Assembly (NCBI RefSeq): GCF_000972385.1 | Contig: NZ_JXTE01000072.1 | Coordinates: forward strand, 1 to 42,151 | From: Streptomyces sp. WM6386 | GTDB taxonomy: Bacteria; Actinomycetota; Actinomycetes; Streptomycetales; Streptomycetaceae | Reading direction: 5' to 3' | DNA length: 42,151 nt | Shown here: positions 8,211 through 20,725 of the stretch, piece by piece | How the letters are laid out: every line of letters starts with the position of its first letter | Position numbering within the stretch: position 1 is the first letter of the stretch | Position numbers and translations under genes: made by a program | Notes under the pieces: model-generated | What the model was told of the DNA's origin: nothing | Seen by the model: only the letters and a program-made list of their open reading frames with translations | Databases searched by the model: none

Positions 8211-8852
8211 TCATCGGTGGTCTCGTACGGCGTAGTTGAGCACGTTCTCGCTCAACAACTCCTCGATGTCGTCGAGAAGCGCCAGCACCTCTCGTGACAC
8301 TTCGTCCGGATTGCGCCCTGCGACCATCTCACGTCCGATGTGGACGAATACCTCCGAGTGGACCCAGCAGATCTGACCGGCGATCAGCCCCGGCAGCGGG
8401 TCGGCGTCGACGGCGCCGGTCGCCTCCCGAAGGGTCGCTTCGAGGTGGTCGTGGATCTCCTGCTGCAGACTCCACAGCCGGGAACGGAGCGGCGGCGCCT
8501 CGTGGATGCAGCGCATGAAACGGTCGTAGCCCGTCATGAGGCCGACCCGAGGCGAGACGGCCTCCACCTCCGCGCGCAGCTCGCGCAGCACGGCCCGCGC
8601 GGCCGACTCCCCCACGTCCCGGCCGCGCACCCAGCGGGAGAGCTGTTCGACGACACCGGAGGAGCGGTCGAAGAAGAGGTCCTCCTTGGCCGGGAAGTAG
8701 TTGTAGACGGTGTTCACGGAGACATCGGCGGCCTCCGCCACCTCAGCGATGGTCACGGTCACGAACCCGTGCTCCAGGAACAGCCCGGTGGCGATGTCCG
8801 AGATCCGCTGTCTCGTCTCGCGCTTCTTCCGCTCCCTGAGCCCTTCAGCCAT
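8211..8852 (-). CDS. TetR/AcrR-family transcriptional regulator
   Basis: 213 residues from ATG 8852 (an ATG three codons upstream is also possible). The N-terminal DNA-binding domain is clear: RERKKRETRQRISDIATGLFLEHGF, then the helix-turn-helix TVTIAEVAEAADVSVNTVYNYFPAKEDLF. The rest is the helical ligand and dimer domain. It is divergent from a DrrA/DrrB-like exporter with 80 bases between the two starts, so it most likely represses that exporter and itself until a ligand binds. The ligand may be the exported compound, which is unknown. Confidence 0.9.
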   Translation of the reverse strand: MAEGLRERKKRETRQRISDIATGLFLEHGFVTVTIAEVAEAADVSVNTVYNYFPAKEDLFFDRSSGVVEQLSRWVRGRDVGESAARAVLRELRAEVEAVSPRVGLMTGYDRFMRCIHEAPPLRSRLWSLQQEIHDHLEATLREATGAVDADPLPGLIAGQICWVHSEVFVHIGREMVAGRNPDEVSREVLALLDDIEELLSENVLNYAVRDHR

Positions 8853-8877
8853 GGTCCACATCCTAGCTTCGCTGGTC

Positions 8878-8926
8878 TCTCTGAAACTTTGGGGTCATTG
8901 CAAAATTTAAGAGACTCTGTTTTTCT
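8878..8926. promoter_or_regulatory. Divergent promoter and candidate TetR operator
   Basis: This AT-rich patch lies between tetR and the exporter. TCTCTGAAACTTT (8878-8890) is an imperfect inverted match to AAATTTAAGAGA (8903-8914), with one gap and one mismatch, a layout usual for TetR operators. For the exporter, TTGCAA at 8898-8903 and TTTTCT at 8921-8926 are 17 bases apart. The second ends six bases before ATG 8933, which lacks a Shine-Dalgarno, so a leaderless transcript is plausible. The assignment is inference from position. Confidence 0.45.
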
Positions 8927-8932
8927 GTGGCC

Positions 8933-9715
8933 ATGACCGTCATCAGTACGGCGGGCCTGGCCCGTACCTTCCAGACCAGACTCGGCCCGGTGGAGGCCGT
9001 GCGCGGCATCGACCTGAGGGTCCGCGAGGGCGAGATCCTCGGCTTCCTCGGCCCGAACGGCGCCGGGAAGACCACCACCCTGCGGATGCTCACGACCCTG
9101 TTGAAACCCACCGGCGGCGCCGCCACCGTCGCCGGCCACGACCTCACCACCGACCCCGCCGGGGTGCGGAGGGCCTGCGGCTATGTGGCCCAGTCGGGAG
9201 GGGTCGACCCGCAGATCACCGTGCGGGAGGAACTGCTCACCCAGGGCCGCCTCTACCGCCTGACGAAGACCCAGGCAACCGAGCGGACCGAGGAGTTGGC
9301 CCGGGATCTGGATCTGACCGGGCTGCTCGACCGCAAGTGCGGGGCGCTGTCGGGCGGCCAGCGCCGGCGCCTGGACATCGCGATGGCCCTCACCCATCGC
9401 CCCAAGGTGCTCTTCCTCGACGAACCCACCACCGGACTCGACCCCGGCAGCCGGGCCGACCTGTGGGACCTGGTCCGCCGTCTGCGAGACGAGCACGGCA
9501 CGACGGTGTTCCTGACCACCCACTACCTGGACGAGGCCGACGCCCTCGCCGACCGTCTGGTCGTCGTCGACAAGGGCGTGGTCGTCGCGGAGGGCACACC
9601 CACCGCGCTCAAGCTGGAGTACGGCGGCTCGATCGACGCCTCGCTCCAGGACACCTTCCTCGCCATCACCGGCCGCAGCGCCACACCGGCCGACGCCGCC
9701 CCCGTAGCCGTATAG
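8933..9715 (+). CDS. ABC transporter ATP-binding protein, DrrA-like
   Basis: 260 residues from ATG 8933 (GTG 8927 in frame is the alternative). It is an ABC ATPase of the daunorubicin-resistance type: Walker A GPNGAGKTT at 40-48, signature LSGGQRRRL, Walker B LFLDEPTTGLD, and the switch His in TTHYLDEAD. The C-terminus has the short DrrA-like segment ending LQDTFLAITG. It energises the permease encoded 13 bases downstream. Divergent TetR control suggests an inducible drug or metabolite exporter; the cargo is unknown. Confidence 0.92.
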   Translation: MTVISTAGLARTFQTRLGPVEAVRGIDLRVREGEILGFLGPNGAGKTTTLRMLTTLLKPTGGAATVAGHDLTTDPAGVRRACGYVAQSGGVDPQITVREELLTQGRLYRLTKTQATERTEELARDLDLTGLLDRKCGALSGGQRRRLDIAMALTHRPKVLFLDEPTTGLDPGSRADLWDLVRRLRDEHGTTVFLTTHYLDEADALADRLVVVDKGVVVAEGTPTALKLEYGGSIDASLQDTFLAITGRSATPADAAPVAV

Positions 9716-9728
9716 GAATCCCCCGACG

Positions 9729-10478
9729 ATGCTTCTCCACGACACCGCGCTGATCTACGGCCGCTATCTCCGTCAGTCCCTGCGCTCCCGCTTCGCCCTG
9801 CTCTTCGGCGTGCTGATGCCGCTGCTCTATCTCCTCTTCTTCGGTCCGCTGCTCACCGATCTCCCGCTGGGCGGTGCGGGCAGCTCGTGGCAGCTGCTCG
9901 TGCCCGGGCTGCTGCTTCAACTCGGCCTGTTCGGGGCCTCGTTCGCGGGGTTCACGATCATCGTCGAGAAGAGCCAGGGGGTGGTGGAGCGGATGCGGGT
10001 GACACCGGTCAGCCGGCTGGCGCTGCTGCTCGGGCGGGTGCTGCGCGACGCCACCGTCTTCGTGCTCCAGGCGGTGCTGCTCGTGCTGGCCGCGCTGGCG
10101 ATGGGGCTGCGGGCCCCGCTGCCCGGCATCCTGATCGGCTTCGCGTTCGTCGCGCTGCTGACGGTGTCGCTGGCCTCGCTGTCGTACGCGCTGGCCATGA
10201 AGCTGCACACCCCGGGCGAGTTCGGTCCGGCGGTCAACGCCCTGACGATGCCGATGATGCTCCTGTCGGGCCTGATGCTCCCGATGACCCTGGGCCCGGC
10301 CTGGCTGGACGTCCTCTCGCACTTCGTGCCGTTCCGCTATCTGGTGGACGCGGTCAGGGACGCGTACGTCGGCTCCTACACCTCGGCGCACATGGCGTAC
10401 GGCGTGCTGGTCGCCCTCGCCCTCACGGCACTCGCCGTGACGGTGGGCACACGCGTGTTCCGAACGGCCGGGGCGTAA
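9729..10478 (+). CDS. ABC-2 type transporter permease, DrrB-like
   Basis: 249 residues with six predicted membrane helices, the standard ABC-2 permease size. The family segment near residues 60-90 (LFGASFAGFTIIVEKSQGVVERM) and the loop GPAWLDVLSHFVPFRYLVDAVRD near 195-217 match DrrB-type exporters. It follows the ATPase gene by 13 bases and should be co-transcribed with it. Together they form a two-gene export pump under the divergent TetR protein. Confidence 0.92.
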   Translation: MLLHDTALIYGRYLRQSLRSRFALLFGVLMPLLYLLFFGPLLTDLPLGGAGSSWQLLVPGLLLQLGLFGASFAGFTIIVEKSQGVVERMRVTPVSRLALLLGRVLRDATVFVLQAVLLVLAALAMGLRAPLPGILIGFAFVALLTVSLASLSYALAMKLHTPGEFGPAVNALTMPMMLLSGLMLPMTLGPAWLDVLSHFVPFRYLVDAVRDAYVGSYTSAHMAYGVLVALALTALAVTVGTRVFRTAGA

Positions 10479-10491
10479 CTACGCTGGCACC

Positions 10492-11064
10492 ATGGTCAAT
10501 CTGACGCGCATCTACACCAGGACCGGCGACCAGGGCACCACCGCCCTCGGCGACATGAGCCGGGTCGCCAAGACCGATCTGCGGATCTCGGCGTACGCCG
10601 ACGCCAACGAGGCGAACGCGGTGATCGGCACGGCGATCGCGCTGGGCGGGCTCGACGAGGAGATCGTCAAGGTCCTCACCCGTGTGCAGAACGACCTGTT
10701 CGACGTGGGTGCGGACCTGTCGACGCCGGTCGTGGAGAACCCGGAGTTCCCGCCGCTGCGGGTCGAGCAGTTCTACGTCGACAAGCTGGAGGCGGACTGC
10801 GACCACTTCAACGAGCGGCTGGAGAAGCTCCGCTCCTTCATTCTGCCCGGCGGCACGCCGGGTGCGGCCCTGCTGCACCAGGCGTGCACGGTCGTACGAC
10901 GTGCCGAGCGCTCCACGTGGGCCGCACTGGAGGTCCACGGCGAGGCGATGAACCCGCTGACGGCGACCTATCTGAACCGGCTCTCGGACCTCCTGTTCAT
11001 TCTCGCGCGCACCGCCAACAAGGACGTCGGGGATGTGCTCTGGGTCCCGGGCGGGGAGCGTTAA
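10492..11064 (+). CDS. Cob(I)alamin adenosyltransferase, PduO type
   Basis: 190 residues. It transfers the adenosyl group from ATP to cob(I)alamin, making coenzyme B12 for mutases. The ATP-binding motif TRTGDQGTT is at residues 9-17. VVRRAERSTWAAL and LNRLSDLLFILAR are the conserved helices that carry the cobalamin and ATP contacts. The ATG at 10492 has no Shine-Dalgarno; a TACGCT hexamer ends six bases before it, which fits a leaderless mRNA. The TAA stop shares the TTAA palindrome (11061-11064) with the convergent gene. In mycobacteria the same enzyme sits close to the atp operon. Confidence 0.93.
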   Translation: MVNLTRIYTRTGDQGTTALGDMSRVAKTDLRISAYADANEANAVIGTAIALGGLDEEIVKVLTRVQNDLFDVGADLSTPVVENPEFPPLRVEQFYVDKLEADCDHFNERLEKLRSFILPGGTPGAALLHQACTVVRRAERSTWAALEVHGEAMNPLTATYLNRLSDLLFILARTANKDVGDVLWVPGGER

Positions 11065-11594
11065 CGCTCGCGCTTGGGGAACAGGGTGTAGCTGCCGGCG
11101 ATGATCACGTTGATGCCGATCAGCCACACCATGCGCTGCTGCCAGGCCCGTAGCGAGTCGGTCCCGCCCTCGCCGCCGACGTACCAGATCGCGGCCTGGA
11201 GCAGGGCCATGGCGACGACCGCGGCGAGGATCCAGCGGCCCGCGACCTGCCATTCGTGGACGGCGCGGGCCGTGCCGTACTTCGGCGGCCGTACCGGCGG
11301 CGGGCCGCCCGCGAAGCGGTGGGCGAAGCGGGCGTCGGCCCATCGCATCGTGGAGTGGCCGAGGCCCACGGTGAAGCCGATGTAGACCGCGGCCAGGCCG
11401 TGCTTCCAGTCGGGCTCGGCGCCGCCGCGCAGGTCGACCGCGGTGACGGTGAACAGCACGAGTTCCAGCAGCGGCTCGCACAGCAGCAGGGCCAGCCCCA
11501 CCCGCGGCATCCCGAAGACGTACCTGAAGGCCAGTCCCGCGGCCAGCAGCACCCAGAACGCCACCTCACAGGCGACGATCAGTCCGACGATCAC
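11061..11594 (-). CDS. Conserved membrane protein of unknown function
   Basis: 177 residues from GTG 11594 behind GGGAG. About four to five hydrophobic segments: residues 2-22, 31-52, 67-84 (weak), 121-138 and 155-172. The loop between helices 3 and 4 is cytoplasmic-looking and basic (RFAHRFAGGPPPVRPPKYGTARAVHEWQ). The C-terminus is KRER. It resembles membrane proteins conserved across streptomycetes at this location, but I know no function. It ends head-on with the adenosyltransferase gene, sharing a four-base stop palindrome. Confidence 0.75.
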   Translation of the reverse strand: MIVGLIVACEVAFWVLLAAGLAFRYVFGMPRVGLALLLCEPLLELVLFTVTAVDLRGGAEPDWKHGLAAVYIGFTVGLGHSTMRWADARFAHRFAGGPPPVRPPKYGTARAVHEWQVAGRWILAAVVAMALLQAAIWYVGGEGGTDSLRAWQQRMVWLIGINVIIAGSYTLFPKRER

Positions 11595-11746
11595 GGCTCG
11601 CTCCCTTCACTCACCCTTCCAGGCTCCCGGTGCGCGCCGCCGCTTTCGTCGTCGCCGCTGACGAGGTCGCCGTACATCGAAAGATGCAGTCCGGGACCGT
11701 CCCCGGGGATCAGGCGGACGCCGCGCGGGCCGTGTTTCATGGGGAC

Positions 11747-12952
11747 ATGGCCGTACGACTCCCCCGCCCGCACCGCTTCGACGTGTACATCGCGGCCGGC
11801 GGACTGCTCGGCGGGCTGCTGCTCGTCCTCGCGGGCCTGGGCACCCGGCGGTCCGACGACCCGATCACCCTCTTCGACGGCCCCTGGCCGGTGCTGGTGC
11901 CGCTCACCGTGCTGGCCGGCTGCGAGCTGCTGCGCCGCACGGCACCCCGCGTGGCGCTGCTGACCGGCACGGTCGCGATCTGCGCGGACCTGCTGACCCA
12001 GGGCAGCCTCGCGTCGGTGCTGATGTTCACCGACGTCGTCTACGCGGCCGTCCTGTACGGCCCGCTCGCCTCGGCCCGCCGCATCCAGTGGATCACCGGT
12101 CTGCTCACGGTGGCCGGGACGCTGGTGCCGTTCGCGGTGTGGCGGGTGCCGGAGGCGCTGCTGATCGGCGTGATCGTCGGTGTCGTGGCGTACGGGCCCG
12201 CCGCCACCGGCTGGATCGTCCGCAACCACCGCGACGCGGCCGAGGCGGCGCGCCTTCGCGCCGAACAGACGGCTCTGCTCGCCGAGATGGACCGCACCCA
12301 GGCCGTCGTCGCCGAACGCGCCCGGATGGCACGGGAGTTGCATGACATGGTCGCCAACCATCTCTCGGCGATCGCGATCCACTCCACGGCCGCGCTGTCG
12401 CTGGACGATCCGGAGACGTCCCGGCAGGCCCTCGGCGTCATCCGCGAGAACAGCGTCAAGGGCCTCGAGGAGATGCGCCGGCTGATCGGCATCCTGCGGG
12501 ACGGCGACGGTGAACCCAGCGCGGTCCCGACCCTCGACGGCCTCTGCGTCCTGGTCGACGACGCCCGCGCCAACGGCCTCGACGTCACGCTGGACGCCGA
12601 GCACGGCACGACCCTGCCGGCCCCCGTCGAGCTCGCCGCCTACCGGATCGTCCAGGAATCCCTCACCAACGCCCTCAAGCACGCCTGCCCCGGCCGGGTC
12701 ACCGTGCTCCTGCGCCAGCCGGACGGCTCCCTCGCCATCGCCGTGACCAGCCCGTACGGCGACCGCGACGGGCCGAGAGCGCCCGGTTCCGGCGCCGGTC
12801 TGGTGGGTATGCGGGAGCGGGCGGCGCTCTTGGGCGGCACCTTCGAGTCCGGCCCCGAGAGCTCGGCGAACGGCAAGGTCTGGGCCGTACGCGCCACCCT
12901 GCCCGTCGCCGACGTCACTGAAGCCGACGTCACTGAAGGAGATCCCGCATGA
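11747..12952 (+). CDS. chiS: Two-component sensor histidine kinase, NarL partner type (ChiS-like)
   Basis: 401 residues from ATG 11747; the purine tract GGGGA is very close to this ATG, so an upstream start (ATG 11684) is possible. Six hydrophobic segments fill residues 12-155. The HisKA_3 box is ARMARELHDMVANHL with the phospho-acceptor His199, followed by the HATPase domain (VQESLTNALKHACPGRV as N box, GAGLVGMRERAALLGG as G box). The stop overlaps the response-regulator start (ATGA), so the pair is coupled. Kinase, regulator and chitinase in this order match chiS-chiR-chiC of S. coelicolor, where the pair controls the chitinase; I take the name from that. Confidence 0.8.
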   Translation: MAVRLPRPHRFDVYIAAGGLLGGLLLVLAGLGTRRSDDPITLFDGPWPVLVPLTVLAGCELLRRTAPRVALLTGTVAICADLLTQGSLASVLMFTDVVYAAVLYGPLASARRIQWITGLLTVAGTLVPFAVWRVPEALLIGVIVGVVAYGPAATGWIVRNHRDAAEAARLRAEQTALLAEMDRTQAVVAERARMARELHDMVANHLSAIAIHSTAALSLDDPETSRQALGVIRENSVKGLEEMRRLIGILRDGDGEPSAVPTLDGLCVLVDDARANGLDVTLDAEHGTTLPAPVELAAYRIVQESLTNALKHACPGRVTVLLRQPDGSLAIAVTSPYGDRDGPRAPGSGAGLVGMRERAALLGGTFESGPESSANGKVWAVRATLPVADVTEADVTEGDPA

Positions 12953-13590
12953 TCCGCGTGCTCGTCGCCGAGGACCAGTCCGCCGTCCGCGCCGGGCTGG
13001 TCCTCATCCTGCGCAGCGCGCCCGACATCGAGGTGGTCGGCGAGGCCGCGGACGGCGAGCAGGCGGTCGCGCTGGCCCGGGAACTGCGGCCCGACCTCGT
13101 GCTGATGGACGTACAGATGCCGCGTCTGGACGGTGTGGCGGCGACCCGGAAGGTCACGGAGGAGGGGCTCGCGGACGTCCTCGTGCTGACCACCTTCGAC
13201 CTCGACGCGTATGTGTTCGGGGCGCTCAGGGCCGGGGCGGCCGGGTTCCTGCTCAAGAACACGGAGGCGAGGGATCTCGTGGAGGCGGTCCGTACGGTGG
13301 CGCGCGGCGAGGGGATCGTCGCTCCGGCCGTCACCCGACGGCTGATCTCCGAGTTCGCCGCCAGGCCCGTGCGGCAGCCGAGTGTCGACCCGGCGGTCCT
13401 GGACACCCTCACCCGGCGGGAACGGGAGGTGCTGTCCTGCCTGGGCGAGGGACTGTCCAACGCGGACATCGCGACCCGTCTCGACATGGCGGAGGCGACG
13501 GTGAAGACGCACGTCAGCCGACTGCTGGGGAAGCTGGAACTGCGCAGCCGCGTGCAAGCCGCTGTCCTTGCGCAGGAGTTGGGTGTCTGA
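12949..13590 (+). CDS. chiR: NarL/LuxR-family response regulator (ChiR-like)
   Basis: 213 residues. The receiver domain (1-120) has the acidic pair Glu9-Asp10, the phospho-acceptor Asp54 in VLMDVQMP, Thr81 and Lys103 (GFLLKN). The C-terminal LuxR helix-turn-helix covers about 152-210, with LTRREREVLSCLGEGLSNADIA and the recognition helix EATVKTHVSRLLGKL. It is translated in coupling with the kinase. Phosphorylation by that kinase should turn on the chitinase gene 120 bases downstream, as shown for ChiR of S. coelicolor. Confidence 0.85.
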   Translation: MIRVLVAEDQSAVRAGLVLILRSAPDIEVVGEAADGEQAVALARELRPDLVLMDVQMPRLDGVAATRKVTEEGLADVLVLTTFDLDAYVFGALRAGAAGFLLKNTEARDLVEAVRTVARGEGIVAPAVTRRLISEFAARPVRQPSVDPAVLDTLTRREREVLSCLGEGLSNADIATRLDMAEATVKTHVSRLLGKLELRSRVQAAVLAQELGV

Positions 13591-13606
13591 GCGATCGCAT
13601 ACTGAG

Positions 13607-13648
13607 TGGTCCAGACCTATTGACCCGTGGTCCAGACCTTTCTATTCT
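13607..13648 (+). promoter_or_regulatory. Chitinase promoter with two 12-base direct repeats
   Basis: TGGTCCAGACCT occurs twice, at 13607-13618 and 13628-13639, starts 21 bases apart. These are the direct repeats known from Streptomyces chitinase promoters, needed there for chitin induction and glucose repression. A -35 TTGACC (13620-13625) and a -10 TATTCT (13643-13648), 17 bases apart, frame the second repeat. Each repeat is also near the DasR box (ACTGGTCTAGACCA-like), so the GlcNAc-responsive repressor DasR may bind too. Confidence 0.88.
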
Positions 13649-13709
13649 CGCCGCACCGTGGGCGTGAAGGCTCAGTCGCGCCCCCCAAGACCCCTCAAGG
13701 AGGCGCGGT

Positions 13710-15536
<1,827 letters not shown>

Positions 15537-15554
15537 CAGTAGTAGTAAGCAGTA

Positions 15555-16001
15555 CTAGGCGACATTGACGCGCTGACCGGGCGGGGCTGCCTCAAGCCAC
15601 GCGAGGAAACCGGTCAGCGCGTCTTCGCTCATGGCGAGCTCCAGACGCGTGCCCCGGTGCAGACAGGTGAGGATGACGGCGTCGGAGAGCAGCGCCAGCT
15701 CCTCCTCGCCCTCGGGCAGCCGGCGTCCGGCGACCTCGATCGCGGCGCGCTCCAGGACCCGGCGGGGGCGGTAGGCGTAGGAGAAGACGCGGTACCACTC
15801 GATGCGGTCGCCGTTGTAGCGGGCGACGCCGTAGCTCCAGCCCTTGCCGTTGGTGTCGGGTTTCTCGGGTGTGTCCCAGCGCAGCGAACAGTCGAAGGTG
15901 CCACCGGAACGCTGGATGAGTCTGCGGCGCAGGCCGAAGACGAACAGCCCCACCACCACAAGGGCCACGACCAATCCGCACACAGTCAGAGCGAGGACCA
16001 T
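15555..16001 (-). CDS. DUF2550 membrane-anchored protein
   Basis: 148 residues from ATG 16001, nine bases after AGGAGG. One N-terminal helix (VLALTVCGLVVALVVVGLFVFG, split here by type) is followed by an Arg-rich stop-transfer (LRRRLIQR). A cytoplasmic domain follows with SYGVARYNGDRIEWYRVFSY and RRVLERAAIEVAGRR. This is the family found just downstream of atpC in Actinobacteria, including mycobacteria. Its conserved place suggests a link to the ATP synthase or its membrane, but no role is proven. It lies 107 bases beyond a terminator-like hairpin, so it may have its own promoter. Confidence 0.88.
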   Translation of the reverse strand: MVLALTVCGLVVALVVVGLFVFGLRRRLIQRSGGTFDCSLRWDTPEKPDTNGKGWSYGVARYNGDRIEWYRVFSYAYRPRRVLERAAIEVAGRRLPEGEEELALLSDAVILTCLHRGTRLELAMSEDALTGFLAWLEAAPPGQRVNVA

Positions 16002-16057
16002 CGACACCGACCTCCTCGTCTACTCGGTAACGGAATGGAAAAAACTTCCACATTTGC

Positions 16058-16105
16058 CTCAGCCGCGACCAGGGCCGGATTCCTCCGGTCCCAGCCGCGG
16101 CTGAG
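16058..16105 (-). terminator. Terminator-like hairpin at the end of the atp operon
   Basis: CTCAGCCGCG (16058-16067) pairs perfectly with CGCGGCTGAG (16096-16105). Inside, GGGCCGGA pairs with TCCGGTCCC with one bulge. It sits 25 bases past the atpC stop (16130) and before DUF2550. There is no T-run, as is common in Streptomyces. Confidence 0.65.
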
Positions 16106-16129
16106 TGACGTCATACGGTCTCGCGCAGG

Positions 16130-16504
16130 CTAGCGCGTCGCCGCCGCACGGATTCGTACGTCCGCGCGGCGCTCGGCGGCGGCGTCACCCTCCGCCTTCG
16201 CACGCTCCAGCTCGCGCTCCGCGCGCTGGACATCGATCTCGTCCGACAGCTCGGCGATCTCGGCCAGCAGCGACAGCTTGTTGTCCGCGAACGAGATGAA
16301 ACCGCCGTGCACCGCGGCGACGACCGTTCCACCATCACTCGTACGGATGGTCACCGGGCCCGACTCCAGCACACCGAGCAGCGGCTGGTGACCGGGCATG
16401 ACGCCGATGTCGCCGGACGTGGTGCGCGCGACGACCAGGGTGGCCTCGCCGGACCAGACCTCTCGGTCGGCCGCGACCAGCGCGACGTGCAGCTCAGCAG
16501 CCAA
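16130..16504 (-). CDS. atpC: ATP synthase F1 epsilon subunit
   Basis: 124 residues. Epsilon sits on the central stalk with gamma and restrains ATP hydrolysis. The N-terminal beta-sandwich is visible (ELHVALVAADREVWSGEATLVVARTTSGDIGVMPGH; GTVVAAVHGGFISFADNKLSLL), and the helical hairpin IDVQRAERELERAKAEGDAAAE follows. The best start is TTG 16504 with GAGGAG five bases before it; the in-frame ATG upstream (16525) lies before that Shine-Dalgarno. It is the last atp gene, separated from atpD by 132 bases that hold strong hairpins. Confidence 0.95.
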   Translation of the reverse strand: MAAELHVALVAADREVWSGEATLVVARTTSGDIGVMPGHQPLLGVLESGPVTIRTSDGGTVVAAVHGGFISFADNKLSLLAEIAELSDEIDVQRAERELERAKAEGDAAAERRADVRIRAAATR

Positions 16505-16571
16505 GGTGGCTCCTCGGGTCACCACCCGGCTGTTCGGCCGGGTGTTGGTTACAAGTCTAGTAGGCGTGAAA

Positions 16572-16599
16572 GAGGGGGCGGGACGTGCCCCGCCCCCTC
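16572..16599 (-). other. GC-rich hairpin between atpD and atpC
   Basis: An 11-base-pair stem: GAGGGGGCGGG (16572-16582) with CCCGCCCCCTC (16589-16599) and the loop ACGTGC. A second inverted pair, GAACTC/GAGTTC, with GGAC/GTCC inside, lies next to it toward atpD (16604-16638). It is placed where read-through into atpC would be reduced, or the atpD mRNA 3' end protected. Confidence 0.6.
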
Positions 16600-16636
16600 A
16601 GTCGAACTCAGAGCTCAGGACTCTTCAGGTCCGAGT

Positions 16637-18990
<2,354 letters not shown>

Positions 18991-19010
18991 GAGTCAGGTC
19001 CCTTCCGTCG

Positions 19011-20603
19011 TCACTTGGCCGCGGCGGCCGGCGCGTCTTCGCCGAGAAGCTTGCCGTCCGAGGTCTCGAACTGCTTCTTGAACTCCGCGATGCCGTCGGC
19101 GATGGCGGTGAGCGTGTCGTCCGACATCTTGCCGCCCTCCTTGATGGAGGTCATGAGGCCCTGCTCCTTGCGGTGCAGGTACTCCAGGAGCTCCTTCTCG
19201 AAGCGGCGGATGTCGGCGACCGGGACGTCGTCCATCTTGCCGGTGGTACCGGCCCACACGGAGACGACCTGGTCCTCGGTCGGCATCGGCTGGTACTGAG
19301 CCTGCTTGAGCAGCTCGACCAGTCGCTGACCGCGCTCCAGCTGCGACTTCGACGCGGCGTCCAGGTCGGACCCGAAGGCGGCGAACGCCTCCAGCTCACG
19401 GTACTGGGCGAGGTCGAGGCGCAGACGGCCCGAGACCTGCTTCATCGCCTTGTGCTGCGCGGAACCGCCGACTCGGGAGACGGAGATACCGACGTTCAGC
19501 GCGGGGCGCTGACCGGCGTTGAACAGGTCCGACTCCAGGAAGCACTGGCCGTCGGTGATGGAGATGACGTTGGTCGGGATGAACGCCGACACGTCGTTCG
19601 CCTTGGTCTCGACGATCGGCAGACCCGTCATCGAACCGGCGCCCAGGTCGTCGGAGAGCTTCGCGCAGCGCTCCAGCAGACGGGAGTGCAGGTAGAAGAC
19701 GTCACCCGGGTAGGCCTCACGCCCCGGCGGGCGGCGCAGCAGCAGGGACACGGCGCGGTAGGCGTCGGCCTGCTTCGAGAGGTCGTCGAAGATGATGAGG
19801 ACGTGCTTGCCCTCGTACATCCACTGCTGACCGATGGCCGAACCGGTGTACGGCGCCAGGTACTTGAAGCCGGCCGGGTCGGACGCCGGGGCGGCGACGA
19901 TGGTCGTGTACTCCAGCGCGCCGGCCTCGTCGAGGGCGCCACGCACGGAGGCGATGGTCGAGCCCTTCTGGCCGATGGCGACGTAGACGCAGCGGACCTG
20001 CTTCTTCGGGTCACCGGAGCGCCAGTTGTCACGCTGGTTGATGATCGTGTCGACGGCCAGGGCGGTCTTGCCGGTCTGACGGTCACCGATGACCAGCTGA
20101 CGCTGGCCACGGCCGATCGGGGTCATCGCGTCGACGGCCTTGTAGCCGGTCTCCATCGGCTCGTGCACCGACTTACGGGCCATGACGCCCGGAGCCTGCA
20201 GCTCAAGGGCGCGACGACCGCTGGTCTCGATCTCGCCGAGGCCGTCGATCGGGTTGCCGAGGGGGTCGACGACACGGCCGAGGTAGCCCTCGCCCACGGC
20301 GACCGACAGGACCTCGCCGGTACGCGTGACCGGCTGACCCTCCTCGATGCCACTGAACTCACCGAGGACGATGGCGCCGATCTCGCGCTCTTCCAGGTTG
20401 AGCGCGAGGCCGAGGGTGCCGTCCTCGAACTTCAGCAGTTCGTTGGCCATGGCCGAGGGAAGACCCTCGACCTTCGCGATGCCGTCGCCGGCAAGGGTGA
20501 CCGTACCGACCTCCTCGCGCGAGGCCGCGTCCGGCTTGTACGACTGGACGAAGTTCTCCAGCGCGTCCCGGATCTCCTCCGGCCGGATCGTGAGCTCCGC
20601 CAT
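19011..20603 (-). CDS. atpA: ATP synthase F1 alpha subunit
   Basis: 530 residues; the non-catalytic nucleotide-binding partner of beta. Walker A GDRQTGKT at 173-180, the signature near [17 protein letters not shown] with the arginine finger, and the family's N-terminal [17 protein letters not shown], which binds delta. I started at ATG 20603 because [11 protein letters not shown] is the conserved beginning; the frame is open further upstream but noncoding. The last 30 residues, rich in Lys, Glu and Ala, form an extension typical of actinobacterial alpha subunits, which in mycobacteria inhibits ATP hydrolysis. Confidence 0.98.
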   Translation of the reverse strand: MAELTIRPEEIRDALENFVQSYKPDAASREEVGTVTLAGDGIAKVEGLPSAMANELLKFEDGTLGLALNLEEREIGAIVLGEFSGIEEGQPVTRTGEVLSVAVGEGYLGRVVDPLGNPIDGLGEIETSGRRALELQAPGVMARKSVHEPMETGYKAVDAMTPIGRGQRQLVIGDRQTGKTALAVDTIINQRDNWRSGDPKKQVRCVYVAIGQKGSTIASVRGALDEAGALEYTTIVAAPASDPAGFKYLAPYTGSAIGQQWMYEGKHVLIIFDDLSKQADAYRAVSLLLRRPPGREAYPGDVFYLHSRLLERCAKLSDDLGAGSMTGLPIVETKANDVSAFIPTNVISITDGQCFLESDLFNAGQRPALNVGISVSRVGGSAQHKAMKQVSGRLRLDLAQYRELEAFAAFGSDLDAASKSQLERGQRLVELLKQAQYQPMPTEDQVVSVWAGTTGKMDDVPVADIRRFEKELLEYLHRKEQGLMTSIKEGGKMSDDTLTAIADGIAEFKKQFETSDGKLLGEDAPAAAAK

Positions 20604-20645
20604 CTGGGTTCCCTGCTCTCCTTGTTGGGCCCGAAGTTTCACTTT

Positions 20646-20697
20646 GGGGGTCTGGGGGCGACCCCCAGGAATCCTCTGCACGGCCCAACCGGGCCGT
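20646..20697 (-). other. Two hairpins between atpH and atpA
   Basis: GGGGGTC (20646-20652) pairs with GACCCCC (20660-20666), and ACGGCCC (20680-20686) with GGGCCGT (20691-20697). They fill the 122-base gap between atpH and atpA, one of the longest inside the operon. They may mark an mRNA processing or stability site that helps set the high alpha/beta yield. Confidence 0.5.
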
Positions 20698-20725
20698 CTG
20701 TACGTACTGCTTATGAAGTTGCTGC

